Shown: piece by piece, positions 1-7,879 of the stretch
Layout: each line of letters opens with the position of its first letter
Numbering within the stretch: the stretch's first letter is position 1
From: JAJTFW01 sp031411335
Lineage (GTDB): Bacteria; Bacteroidota; Bacteroidia; AKYH767-A; OLB10
DNA length: 20,677 bases
Reading direction: 5' to 3'
Assembly: GCA_031411335.1 (NCBI GenBank)
Contig: JANOAX010000151.1
Location: 1-20,677, forward strand
Notes under the pieces: generated by a model
Told to the model about the DNA's origin: nothing
Databases searched by the model: none
Seen by the model: only the letters and a program-made list of their open reading frames with translations
Translations under genes and position numbers: made by a program

Positions 1-4
1 TGCT

Positions 5-431
5 TAAGCCTCTCCTCCCAACCTCCTCTCCATCCTCTCCTGAAGGCGAGGACAAAGATGGAGAGGAGGAGTTAGATACATGGTAAATATAAGATTTTTG
101 AATTCTTATTGATCAAGACTCTCTTCCTCCTAGCTTCCTCAACTAAGTTTACAGAATTGTTAATTAAAAGTTTTTAGAATTCCTATTGATTAAGCCTCTC
201 CTCCCGACCTCCTCTCCATCCTCTCCTGAAGGCGAGGACAAAGATGGAGAGGAGGAATTTGATACTTGGTTAATAGAGATTTTAGAATTTTTATTGTTTG
301 ATTCTCTCCTCTTAGCTGATACATCGGGATTACTCTTGAGTGGAGAGGAATTTGATTCAAGGTTAATAGAAATTTTAGAATTATTATTGTTCAAGCCTCT
401 CCTCCTAGCCTCCTCTCCAGCGGAGAGGAGG
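5..431. repeat. Degenerate array of CCTCTCC/GGAGAGG hairpin repeats
   Basis: This fills most of the gene-free first 551 bases. Two nearly identical units start at 5 and 191 (period 186 bp). Each carries a perfect 13-bp inverted repeat, CCTCCTCTCCATC paired with GATGGAGAGGAGG (22-34 with 57-69; 208-220 with 243-255). A third, shorter hairpin has 10-bp arms and a 3-nt loop (409-418 with 422-431). Between them lie decayed half-units near 112 and 296, and the spacers share an AT-rich phrase related to TTTTAGAATTCTTATTGAT. The strong pyrimidine/purine strand asymmetry keeps a 95-codon frame open across the array, but its peptide is low-complexity and it is not called as a gene. Such palindromic repeats are common between genes in Bacteroidota; the function is unknown. 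Confidence 0.75.
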
Positions 432-523
432 AATTTGTTAAATTTATATTTTAAATCACCTTTTGATTCTTAAGTTTTTAGGTTGTAAAAACTGCTCAGT
501 ACAAAATATATCAAATAATCCAC

Positions 524-531
524 TACATTTG
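524..531 (+). promoter_or_regulatory. Putative Bacteroidota -7 promoter box (TACATTTG)
   Basis: TACATTTG matches the Bacteroidota sigma-ABfr -7 consensus TAnnTTTG exactly and lies 20 nt before the ATG at 552, implying a very short leader. No good TTTG-type -33 element is seen at the expected distance, so the call rests on one box plus position. Confidence 0.35.
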
Positions 532-551
532 AATTGATAAAAACCATCATT

Positions 552-2600
552 ATGAGAATCATCTGTTCATTCCTATTTATTCTTTTCAGCAGTGTTGCTG
601 GAAATGCACAAACCTTAACTCCAGAGTTACTTTGGAAATTGGGTAGACTTTCAGATCCGCGTATTTCCCCTGATGGAAAGACGGTTATATACAACGTTAA
701 AAATTATGATTTAGCTTCGAATAAAGGGCAAGCCGATATTTACAGTGTAGCCTATTACGGTGGCGAGCCGGTTGCTTTAGCTTCTTCTCCTGCAGAAGAA
801 AATTCAGCAAGATGGAGACCTGATGGGAAAAAGATTGGGTTCATGGCGGCCGACAAAGACGGTGCAATGCAAATGTGGGAGATGAATCCTGATGGAAGCA
901 ACAAGACACAAATATCGAAAGTAGCTGGTGGTATTAATTGTTATGGATATGCTGGTTCTCTATCTCATATTTGGTATGCAGCCGATGTGACAATGGATAA
1001 AAAGCCGAGTGAGATTTATCCGGACTTACCGAAGACAGATGGTGCTAGAATCATTGATGGACTCATGTTCAAACATTGGAATGCATGGGAAGATTATGCA
1101 TTTAGTCACATTTTTGTTTCTACGTATGCTGATGGAAGTATGGGTGCCGGTGTAGATATTATGCCAAATGAAAAATGGGATAGTCCAACAACGCCGTTTG
1201 GTGGTGATGAACAAATTTCATTTTCTCCTGATGGAAAAAAATTAGCATACACATGTAAAAAATTAAATGGCACCGATGCAGCGGTAAGCACAAACACTGA
1301 TATTTATATTTATGATTTAAACAGTGGAAAAACCTCCAACCTCACAGAGGGCATGAATGGTTACGACAATGATCCATGTTGGTCGCCTGACGGAAAAAAA
1401 CTATTGTGGTTAAGCATGGAAATGCCGGGATACGAGAGTGATCGCAACCGTTTATTTCAGTATGATTTTGATTCAAAGAAGAAAGGTGAAGTATTTTCGA
1501 ATTTTGATTATCCCGTGAATCATATGAGCTGGACTACGGATGGCAAATCGATTGTGTTCACTGCTTCAAAAAATGCTACTAAACAAATTTTCATGTTTGA
1601 TACGCAAGCAAAAGCGGGTGCTGAATTAAGACAAATCACCAACGAACAAGTTGATTACAATGATTTGTGTGTATGGGGAAGTGCTAAAACATTAATGATC
1701 ATTGCAAGTCGAACGGACATGCTCAATCCTCAAGATTTATTTAATGTGGATGTGAAAGCCGGAACTGCAAAGATGATCACCAATGTAAATGAGAAATTAT
1801 TAGCTCCAGTGAAAAAATGCACAGTAGCGAAACGCATGGTGAAGACGAGCGACGGAAAAGACATGTTGGTGTGGGTGATTTATCCGCCCGATTTTGACGC
1901 AAATAAAAAGTATCCAGCATTATTGTATTGTCAAGGCGGACCACAAAGTGTAGTGAGTCAGTTTTATAGTTTCAGATGGAATTTTAGTTTGATGGCATCG
2001 CAAGGCTATATCATTGTAGCACCTAACCGTCGCGGCTTACCGTCGTTTGGTGAAGAGTGGAATGATCAGATTGGTGGCGATTGGGGCGGACAAGTAATGA
2101 CGGATTTATTGTCTGCAATTGATGATGTAAGCAAGGAACCTTATGTCGATAAAGACAAATTAGGAGCTGTTGGTGCAAGCTTCGGCGGGTATTCCGTGTA
2201 TTGGTTAGCCGGACATCATAATAAACGCTTTAAAACATTTATATCGCATTGTGGAGTATTTAATTTAGAATCGGAATATTTGGCTACTGAAGAAATATTT
2301 TTTGCTCATAAAGACATGGGTGGAAATCCGTGGGATAGTCCAAGACCAAAAAGTTTCGATGAGTTCTCTCCGAACAAATACATCAAAAATTGGGACACCC
2401 CTATTTTAGTAATTCATAACGAAAAAGATTTTCGTGTTCCGTTGAACCAGGGAATGGAAGCTTTTACTGCTGCGCAATTGAGAAATATTCCAAGTCGATT
2501 TTTGTATTTCCCTGACGAAGGTCACCATGTATTAAAGCCGCAAAATGGTGTATTGTGGAATCGGGTGTTTTTTGAATGGTTGGCTAGGACATTGAAATAA
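552..2600 (+). CDS. Secreted S9 family peptidase, dipeptidyl-peptidase 5-like
   Basis: This encodes a 682-residue serine peptidase of the prolyl oligopeptidase family (MEROPS S9). It probably removes dipeptides from the N-termini of oligopeptides in the periplasm, feeding amino-acid catabolism. Numbered from the ATG at 552, residues 1-20 form a signal peptide ending GNAQ. Residues ~25-400 carry WD40-like PD40 repeats (several SPDGKK phrases), the beta-propeller that limits substrate size. Residues ~420-682 are the alpha/beta-hydrolase domain: Ser543 in GASFGGYS, Asp626 in HNEKDFRVP and His658 in DEGHHVLKPQN make a complete catalytic triad. Length and the C-terminal EGHxVLKPQN signature fit the DPP5 type known from Porphyromonas gingivalis (about 684 residues). 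An in-frame TTG at 534 would add six residues, but the ATG gives the better signal peptide. The exact substrate preference cannot be read from sequence. Confidence 0.93.
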   Translation: MRIICSFLFILFSSVAGNAQTLTPELLWKLGRLSDPRISPDGKTVIYNVKNYDLASNKGQADIYSVAYYGGEPVALASSPAEENSARWRPDGKKIGFMAADKDGAMQMWEMNPDGSNKTQISKVAGGINCYGYAGSLSHIWYAADVTMDKKPSEIYPDLPKTDGARIIDGLMFKHWNAWEDYAFSHIFVSTYADGSMGAGVDIMPNEKWDSPTTPFGGDEQISFSPDGKKLAYTCKKLNGTDAAVSTNTDIYIYDLNSGKTSNLTEGMNGYDNDPCWSPDGKKLLWLSMEMPGYESDRNRLFQYDFDSKKKGEVFSNFDYPVNHMSWTTDGKSIVFTASKNATKQIFMFDTQAKAGAELRQITNEQVDYNDLCVWGSAKTLMIIASRTDMLNPQDLFNVDVKAGTAKMITNVNEKLLAPVKKCTVAKRMVKTSDGKDMLVWVIYPPDFDANKKYPALLYCQGGPQSVVSQFYSFRWNFSLMASQGYIIVAPNRRGLPSFGEEWNDQIGGDWGGQVMTDLLSAIDDVSKEPYVDKDKLGAVGASFGGYSVYWLAGHHNKRFKTFISHCGVFNLESEYLATEEIFFAHKDMGGNPWDSPRPKSFDEFSPNKYIKNWDTPILVIHNEKDFRVPLNQGMEAFTAAQLRNIPSRFLYFPDEGHHVLKPQNGVLWNRVFFEWLARTLK

Positions 2601-2625
2601 AAGAAATAAATTAGTATGCGGATTG

Positions 2626-2660
2626 AATGGGAGGAGATAATAATTTTCATCCCATTTTTT
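2626..2660 (+). terminator. Putative rho-independent terminator of the S9 peptidase gene
   Basis: AATGGGA (2626-2632) and TCCCATT (2650-2656) form a 7-bp stem with a 17-nt loop. The downstream arm runs directly into a T-rich tract (TTTTTTATTTT), 26 nt after the stop codon. The stem is short, so this is only probable. Confidence 0.4.
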
Positions 2661-2782
2661 ATTTTCGTAGCTAATGCAACTCTAATAAAATTTAAAAACA
2701 AATAATGTTTGAATTTATGTTGAGCTAAAGCTAATCGTATAGGCTTCTTTAAAGAGACAAATCTTCTCGATATGGCGCAAAG

Positions 2783-2861
2783 CTTCTCGCAGAATTTCTT
2801 CTCTAAGTTTTTTCGCAACCCTCGGCAAGCTCAGGTTAAAAAAGCGCAAAGCCGCAAAGTT
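2783..2861. repeat. Intergenic repeat, direct copy 1 (pair of 3922-3999)
   Basis: This lies in the 318-base gap between the S9 peptidase and the membrane-protein gene. The ~79-bp stretch aligns along its whole length with 3922-3999, in the same orientation. The central part (TCGCAACCCTCGGCAAGCTC) is identical and the flanks TTCTCGCAGAA and GGTTAAAAA are nearly so. It contains no credible ORF. The rest of the gap (2661-2782 and 2862-2918) is AT-rich with nothing recognised. Confidence 0.75.
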
Positions 2862-2918
2862 GTGCGTCATGCTAGCAGACCGCAGAAGAATTGAGTAAAA
2901 TTGAGAAACTAATAAAAA

Positions 2919-3779
2919 ATGGAAGAAAAAATAGACGATGAAACTTTGGACAATTCAATGGAAACTCAAACTGAAAACCATTCGGAAGAAATCATTACTA
3001 CACAGGATATAGAAAATAATAAACCTATTCAAGAAGAACCTAATATGGAAGTACATCATCATGCCCACAATCCAGCAGAACCGCATCACAAAAAAAACTG
3101 GAAATCCTATTTTTGGGAATTTCTAATGTTGTTCCTTGCTGTTTTCTGTGGTTTTTTAGCAGAATATCAATTGGAGCATAAAATAGAACGAGAAAGAGGT
3201 AAACAGTATATTGTTTCTTTTTACGAAGACCTTAAAATAGATTCAACACATTTCAACTTTATTTACAATAATTTTGAGAAAAAAATTACTGTTTTACAAA
3301 GTATGTCTCAATGCTACGACTCCATTTTGAGAAATCAATCCTCAACAAATTGTTTTTGCAATATAATGTCAAATTCTAATAGTTTCATAGATATGACATA
3401 TACAGATCGTACACTTGCGCAACTGAAAAATGCAGGAGGTCTACGATTATTACACAAAGAAGATGCTGATAAAATTATACTTTATGATAATCTTCTTAGG
3501 AATTACAAAACAGCAGAAACCACTGGATTTCAAAAAAGACAAGATGATTTGCGGGAAACAGCCGCCTCGCTTAGGGATTATGAAAAATGGAAAGACACTA
3601 CCAATTCACCAAGAGTATTTGCCATATATGGTAATGACAAAGAATTATTAAACAAGTATTTTAACCAGTTAACTATGTACTTAAATAATTGCAATGCTAG
3701 GGTTTATGATTTACAAAAGATTAAGGAGAAAAATACTGAACTTATAGAATATTTTAAAGCTAAGTATCATTACGAATAA
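2919..3779 (+). CDS. Single-pass membrane protein of unknown function
   Basis: This 286-residue protein has no recognised enzymatic domain. Residues 1-45 are acidic and hydrophilic. Residues 46-58 are histidine-rich (HHHAH, then HH), followed by a KKNWK patch. Residues ~64-84 form one transmembrane helix (FWEFLMLFLAVFCGFLAEYQL). The remaining ~200 residues are hydrophilic and mostly helical in character, opening with EHKIERERGKQYI and containing TDRTLAQLKNAGGLRLL, a phrase I associate with poorly characterised Bacteroidota membrane proteins. With no signal peptide and lysines before the helix, an N-in, C-out topology is likely, placing the large domain in the periplasm; this is inference. The ATG follows an AT-rich leader (AACTAATAAAAA) with no Shine-Dalgarno, usual for this phylum. 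The gene stands alone between two copies of one intergenic repeat. Confidence 0.8.
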   Translation: MEEKIDDETLDNSMETQTENHSEEIITTQDIENNKPIQEEPNMEVHHHAHNPAEPHHKKNWKSYFWEFLMLFLAVFCGFLAEYQLEHKIERERGKQYIVSFYEDLKIDSTHFNFIYNNFEKKITVLQSMSQCYDSILRNQSSTNCFCNIMSNSNSFIDMTYTDRTLAQLKNAGGLRLLHKEDADKIILYDNLLRNYKTAETTGFQKRQDDLRETAASLRDYEKWKDTTNSPRVFAIYGNDKELLNKYFNQLTMYLNNCNARVYDLQKIKEKNTELIEYFKAKYHYE

Positions 3780-3804
3780 ACATTTAAAGCACGAACGCAC
3801 AACA

Positions 3805-3915
3805 GCCGTTTGGCAAGATTGCGAATTTTGTGGTAAATTCACGTTTGCGTTCCGCAAGAAATATTATCTTAGTGGAAAATAAACGGTTACGAAGTTCGCA
3901 ACCTCGCCAAGCGGC
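3805..3915. repeat. Imperfect inverted repeat, 21-bp arms
   Basis: 3805-3825 and 3895-3915 are reverse complements at 18 of 21 positions (TTCGCAACCTCGCCAAGCGGC on the right arm), separated by 69 nt. This sits in the 311-base gap between the convergent genes ending at 3779 and 4091. It could fold into a long hairpin at the 3' ends of both transcripts, but no T-tract follows, so it is not called a terminator. Confidence 0.6.
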
Positions 3916-3921
3916 GGGACG

Positions 3922-3999
3922 TTTCTCGCAGAAGTTCTTCGCTAATTTTCTCGCAACCCTCGGCAAGCTCTGGTTAAAAAGGCGCAGGGCGCTAAGTTT
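3922..3999. repeat. Intergenic repeat, direct copy 2 (pair of 2783-2861)
   Basis: This is the second copy of the ~79-bp repeat and shares its identical 20-bp core (3951-3970) with copy 1. It is followed to about 4020 by further GGCGCAG-type repeat sequence (GGCGCAGGGCGCTAAG, then GGGCGCAGAGGC). A small open frame crossing it (3830-4078) is arginine-rich translated repeat, not a gene. Confidence 0.75.
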
Positions 4000-4090
4000 T
4001 CTTACTAAGGGCGCAGAGGCTGTGTTGAGTATTTTTGCAGAGGCGGAAGGTATTAGTTATAAAATAAAATTGAAATAAAATCTAATCGCT

Positions 4091-4537
4091 TTATTTTTTA
4101 ACTGGCATTGGCTTCACAACTGAGTCCTTAAGCTGCATCGGTTTCACGACTGAATCCTTAACAGGTCTTTCGATTCGAGGAGGAGTAAGTGGCAACGTAC
4201 TGTACTTGGCTTGATCTACGCTGAGGTGAGTTATTACTTCATCGTACATAGCATGAAAATAGGCAGGTTCGCTGCGGTAAAAATCGAAACTCTTTTTGAA
4301 AAGTTCTTGCGTGATATTGTGCTTTGAAAATATATAATTATAAAGTCCAAATGAAACTGCTTTGAGAGAATCTTTCACCTCCACATTTAAAACCTGAATG
4401 GATGCTTCTGCTAAATGAATTTCGGCTAAGACTACAATCATAGTATCGCGTGAAATCACATCTGTAGGAACTTCCACTTGCTTCTTTGAGCAACCAAAGA
4501 AAAGAGATAACACTAAGACGATTCCGATTTTTTTCAT
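4091..4537 (-). CDS. DUF4296 domain-containing lipoprotein
   Basis: This 148-residue small lipoprotein has an unknown role. The N-terminus MKKIGIVLVLSLFFGC is a lipoprotein signal with the lipid-accepting cysteine at residue 16. The following SKKQ lacks the acidic cluster that sends Bacteroidota lipoproteins to the cell surface, so a periplasm-facing anchor is likelier. Residues ~23-110 match the DUF4296 pattern: an early proline, then MIVVLAEIHLAEA, then a YxYIFSKHNIT segment and FxxSFDFYRSEPAYFHAMYDEV. The C-terminal tail contains KDSVVKPM twice, ten residues apart, a low-complexity extension. The start ATG lies one nucleotide after the stop of pyrC, so the two are almost surely cotranscribed. 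The family commonly neighbours dihydroorotase in Bacteroidota, but no functional link is established. Confidence 0.85.
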   Translation of the reverse strand: MKKIGIVLVLSLFFGCSKKQVEVPTDVISRDTMIVVLAEIHLAEASIQVLNVEVKDSLKAVSFGLYNYIFSKHNITQELFKKSFDFYRSEPAYFHAMYDEVITHLSVDQAKYSTLPLTPPRIERPVKDSVVKPMQLKDSVVKPMPVKK

Positions 4538-4538
4538 T

Positions 4539-5882
4539 TTATCCTTTTCTATTAAATTTCAAACGCATTCCTTTTTGTGATTCATCAAACACACCTTCAT
4601 TGTAAACTAAATGTCCATTCACAAAAGTTTTAAGAATGCTTGCACTAAATTCATGTCCTTCGAAAGGAGACCATCCACATTTATACAAAATATTAGAAGG
4701 ATTCACGGTGAATGGTCGCTTTGGATCCACCAACACTAAATCAGCAAAATATCCTTCACGTATAAATCCACGATCAGGAATCGCAAATAAAATGGCAGGA
4801 GAATGAGCCATTTTTTCAACTACTTTCTCGAGTGAAATCCATCCTTCTTGCACCGCATCCAACATCGCTAAATAAGCATGTTGTACTAAGGGTCCGCCTG
4901 AAGGACAATTAAAATAACTTTTCTCTTTCTCTTCCTTCGTATGTGGAGCATGATCGGTAGCAATGACGTCGATACGACCATCAACTACCGCTTTTCGAAT
5001 TTCATCTCGATCACTTTCTTTCTTCACGGCAGGATTCCATTTTATCCAATTTCCTTTCGACAAATAATCTTTATCGGTAAACCACAAATGATGAATGCAA
5101 GCTTCGGCCGTAATCATCTTTTTCTCAAGTGGAATGTTGTTTGCAAAAAGATGCGTTTCTTTTGCAGAAGAAATATGCAGTACATGCAATCGAGTTCCAT
5201 GCTTCTTTGCTAATTCAACAGCAAAAGATGACGATTTAAAACAAGCTTCATCATTTCGGATGATGGGATGCTGAGAAGGAGGAACCAAATCACCATAAGT
5301 AGCTCTTGCTGCTTCTAAATTCGCTCTAATCATTTGCTCATCTTCACAATGCGTAGCAATCAGAAGAGGAGAACGTGAAAAAACAGATTCCAAGATTCGA
5401 GCATCATCCACCAACATATCGCCCGTACTCGATCCCATGAATATTTTAACTCCGCAAACATTCTCTGCATTCGTCTTCAACACCTCTTCCAAATTACTGT
5501 TGGTTGTTCCCATAAAAAAAGAATAATTTCCTAAAGAACATTCGGAAGCGCGTTGATATTTTTCTTCCAACAATTTTTGCGTTGTTGCTTGCGGAACGGT
5601 ATTGGGCATTTCCATGAAAGAAGTAATTCCACCTGCTACAGCAGCTTTTGCTTCTGTATAAATTTCCCCTTTATGTGTAAGGCCAGGTTCGCGAAAATGC
5701 ACTTGATCATCGATAGCGCCAGGGACTAATAATTTTCCTTTAGCATCAATTTCTTTAACTGCACCATGCGTTGCGATCTCCCCTCCTACTCTTTCAATTC
5801 TTTGTCCTTTAATTAACACATCGCCTTCGAAAGTTTTTCCTTCGTTTACGATAAGTGCATTTCGAATGATGGTAGTTGACAT
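4539..5882 (-). CDS. pyrC: Dihydroorotase
   Basis: This 447-residue cytoplasmic amidohydrolase catalyses the reversible cyclisation of N-carbamoyl-aspartate to dihydroorotate, the third step of pyrimidine synthesis. Metal-site and substrate motifs are in order: DDQVHFREPGLTHKGEI (residues 58-74), FMEMPNT, GVKIFMGSSTGDMLVDD, ATHCED, LHVLHISSAKE and DVIATDHAPH, the last carrying the catalytic aspartate. The usual HxH metal pair reads QVH here, with Gln60 in place of the first histidine; I recall the same DDQVHF form from other Bacteroidota dihydroorotases. The start is the ATG at 5882; a TTG at 5906 would only add SLLINCT before it. fumC ends 33 nt upstream and the DUF4296 gene begins 1 nt downstream, suggesting a fumC-pyrC-DUF4296 unit. 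Allantoinase is a related possibility, but the motifs fit dihydroorotase. Confidence 0.93.
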   Translation of the reverse strand: MSTTIIRNALIVNEGKTFEGDVLIKGQRIERVGGEIATHGAVKEIDAKGKLLVPGAIDDQVHFREPGLTHKGEIYTEAKAAVAGGITSFMEMPNTVPQATTQKLLEEKYQRASECSLGNYSFFMGTTNSNLEEVLKTNAENVCGVKIFMGSSTGDMLVDDARILESVFSRSPLLIATHCEDEQMIRANLEAARATYGDLVPPSQHPIIRNDEACFKSSSFAVELAKKHGTRLHVLHISSAKETHLFANNIPLEKKMITAEACIHHLWFTDKDYLSKGNWIKWNPAVKKESDRDEIRKAVVDGRIDVIATDHAPHTKEEKEKSYFNCPSGGPLVQHAYLAMLDAVQEGWISLEKVVEKMAHSPAILFAIPDRGFIREGYFADLVLVDPKRPFTVNPSNILYKCGWSPFEGHEFSASILKTFVNGHLVYNEGVFDESQKGMRLKFNRKG

Positions 5883-5915
5883 AGTACAGTTAATTAATAA
5901 CGACAATAACTTTAT

Positions 5916-7322
5916 TTATTTTGGAAGCTCTCCCACCATATCCAATGGATTTACCCATTCATCAAACTGCTCGGAGGTTAGATATCCTAATTTAATAGCA
6001 GTAGCTTTTAACGTTGAACCATCGCGATGTGCAGTTTGAGCAATCTCTGCCGCTTTATAATATCCAATATGTGGATTCAATGCTGTCACCAACATCAATG
6101 AATCATTTAAGTTACGATCAATATTTTCTTTGATGGGTGCAATTCCTTTCGCACACTTTTCATTGAATGAATTACAAACATCACCAATCAATCGGGCTGA
6201 ATGCAGAAAATTATAAATCATCATGGGTTTAAACACATTCAATTCAAAATGACCACTAGCACCGCCAATGTTAATGGCAACATCATTCCCCAACACTTGA
6301 GCGGCCACCATGGTCATGGCTTCGCATTGCGTTGGATTCACTTTGCCGGGCATAATAGAAGAACCTGGTTCGTTGTCGGGAATAAATAATTCACCGATTC
6401 CACAGCGTGGACCAGAAGCTAGCAAACGAATATCATTTGCAATTTTCATTAAACTAACCGCCACCGTTTTTAATGCACCGTGTGCTTCTACAATAGCATC
6501 GTGTGCTGCCAATGCTTCAAATTTATTTTCAGCGGTGATGAATGGAAGACCGGTCAGCTTCGCAATATTTTTTGCTACATTTTCTGAATATCCTTTAGGC
6601 GTATTAATTCCAGTTCCAACAGCGGTTCCACCCAAAGCCAATTCCGACAAATGAGGAAGGATGTGATTAATGGCACGTAAGCCATGATCAAGTTGAGAAA
6701 CGTATCCGCTGATCTCTTGTCCGAGGGTAAGTGGAGTTGCATCCATTAAATGCGTACGACCAATCTTTACAATTTGCATGTACTCCTTGGCTTTCGCATC
6801 TAATGTATCACGCAAACTTCGTAAAGCCGGAACCGTTAGTTCCATTAAAATTTGATATGCGGAGATGTGCATCGCTGTCGGAAAAGTATCATTCGATGAT
6901 TGCGATTTATTCACATCGTCATTGGGGTGGACTGCTTTCTTCTCATCGAGTAAAGCGCCTCCACTTAATACATGTGCACGGTAAGCAATCACTTCGTTCA
7001 CATTCATGTTGCTTTGGGTACCGGAACCGGTTTGCCATACTACGAGTGGGAATTGGTCGGCCCATTGCCCTGCTAATATTTCATCGCAAACTTTTGAGAT
7101 GAGATCGCATTTTTCGGGAGTTAAAATTCCTGCTTCCATATTGGTAATGGCTGCGGCTTTTTTTAAATATACAAATGCACGAATGATTTCTTTCGGCATT
7201 TTGTTGATGTCTTGAGCGATTTTAAAGTTCTCGATGGAGCGCTGTGTTTGTGCACCCCAATAAACGTTAGCAGGTACTTCTACCGTACCCATCGTATCTT
7301 TTTCAATTCTATAGTTTGACAT
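5916..7322 (-). CDS. fumC: Class II fumarate hydratase
   Basis: This 468-residue cytoplasmic enzyme of the fumarase/aspartase superfamily reversibly hydrates fumarate to L-malate in the TCA cycle, without an iron-sulfur cluster. Visible signatures are WQTGSGTQSNMNVNEV (96-111), HPNDDVNKSQSSNDTFPTA (132-150), GRTHLMDATPLTLGQE with the catalytic-region His191, and the family loop GSSIMPGKVNPTQCE (320-334) with the catalytic serine. Length and motif order are normal for FumC; GSSIMPGKVNP with the GRTHLMDATP form favours fumarase over aspartase or argininosuccinate lyase. The start chosen is the ATG at 7322 (MSNYRIEKDTMG). A longer frame from 7361 begins inside an intergenic repeat and adds residues with no family counterpart. 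The upstream leader therefore contains the ACCACGGAGG repeat. Confidence 0.95.
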   Translation of the reverse strand: MSNYRIEKDTMGTVEVPANVYWGAQTQRSIENFKIAQDINKMPKEIIRAFVYLKKAAAITNMEAGILTPEKCDLISKVCDEILAGQWADQFPLVVWQTGSGTQSNMNVNEVIAYRAHVLSGGALLDEKKAVHPNDDVNKSQSSNDTFPTAMHISAYQILMELTVPALRSLRDTLDAKAKEYMQIVKIGRTHLMDATPLTLGQEISGYVSQLDHGLRAINHILPHLSELALGGTAVGTGINTPKGYSENVAKNIAKLTGLPFITAENKFEALAAHDAIVEAHGALKTVAVSLMKIANDIRLLASGPRCGIGELFIPDNEPGSSIMPGKVNPTQCEAMTMVAAQVLGNDVAINIGGASGHFELNVFKPMMIYNFLHSARLIGDVCNSFNEKCAKGIAPIKENIDRNLNDSLMLVTALNPHIGYYKAAEIAQTAHRDGSTLKATAIKLGYLTSEQFDEWVNPLDMVGELPK

Positions 7323-7333
7323 AATAATCTTGA

Positions 7334-7426
7334 TTTTTGAACCACGGAGGCACAGAGGCACGGAGGTTCACTGAGTTTAGTGTTTTGGTTTTTGAACCAC
7401 GGAGGTCCACTGAGTTAATGTTTTGG
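7334..7426. repeat. Two direct copies of the GAACCACGGAGG intergenic repeat
   Basis: Copy one (7334-7388) and a shorter copy two (7389-7426) both begin TTTTTGAACCACGGAGG and end GAGTT(TAG)TAATGTTTTGG-like. Copy one also holds the internal GCACAGAGGCACGGAGG tandem. Together they fill the space between the fumC start and the GxxExxY gene; the stop codon of that gene (7415-7417) lies inside copy two. The inverted counterpart is at 7841-7881. Confidence 0.75.
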
Positions 7427-7879
7427 AATTCTAGAGTATTCTTCTGTTACAAGTGAAATTACGGAGCTTGCAATGTTTTCGACATGAAAATTAATTAATA
7501 ATCCTTTAGGCATTTTACTTAACTTCAGATAGCTTAACAATTGTGCTTTACAAACCGGATGCATAATTTCAACCGCTTTTAACTCTACTACAATTGCATT
7601 TTCAACTAACAAGTCAATCTCTAGTAAGTCGCCAAGATCTTTACCCTTATAATTTACCGGCAACTTTACTCTTGACTGCACCCATAATCCAGCATTTTCT
7701 AACTCATCAAACAAACAGGAATGGTAAACTGATTCAAGCAATCCTGGTCCTAAATGTTTGTGTACTTCAATTGCACACCCTATGATTTTGAAAGAAAGAT
7801 CTCCTAATTCTTTCTGAGTAAAATTCGAATTAAATTTTATCTCCGTGGATCTCCGTGCCTCTGTGTCTCCGTGGTTCAT
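7415..7879 (-). CDS. GxxExxY protein (PD-(D/E)XK nuclease-like fold)
   Basis: This 154-residue protein belongs to the GxxExxY family (TIGR04256), placed in a PD-(D/E)XK-like superfamily; no biological role is established. The defining motif is in GPGLLESVYHSCL (residues ~44-56), preceded by FKIIGCAIEVHKHLG. The putative active-site elements are Asp in LLEIDLLV and ELK in AIVVELKAVE, the D...ExK spacing expected of the nuclease fold. The first 13 residues (MNHGDTEARRSTE) are translated from the flanking ACCACGGAG repeat, and no other methionine precedes the conserved core, so the true start is either in the repeat or non-ATG. The last codons and the stop lie in the repeat copy on the other side. 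It lies 14 nt downstream of prfB on the same strand. Confidence 0.85.
   Translation of the reverse strand: MNHGDTEARRSTEIKFNSNFTQKELGDLSFKIIGCAIEVHKHLGPGLLESVYHSCLFDELENAGLWVQSRVKLPVNYKGKDLGDLLEIDLLVENAIVVELKAVEIMHPVCKAQLLSYLKLSKMPKGLLINFHVENIASSVISLVTEEYSRIPKH

Noticed and set aside
186..473. 95-codon plus-strand frame over the left repeat array (and its 76-codon opposite-strand shadow)
   Set aside because: The peptide is a translation of the hairpin repeats, low in complexity and serine/leucine/glutamate biased, with no recognisable domain.
534..551. Upstream TTG start for the S9 peptidase
   Set aside because: The ATG at 552 gives a cleaner signal peptide and the family's usual length; the TTG lies only 3 nt after the candidate -7 box, before the expected transcript start.
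3830..4078. 82-codon plus-strand frame in the gap between convergent genes
   Set aside because: It is arginine-rich translation of an inverted repeat and repeat copy 2; no domain and no conserved start.
7323..7361. Longer fumC start (MPLCLRGSK...)
   Set aside because: The extra 13 residues are translated intergenic repeat and are absent from the known start of class II fumarases (MSNYRIEKDTMG-like).
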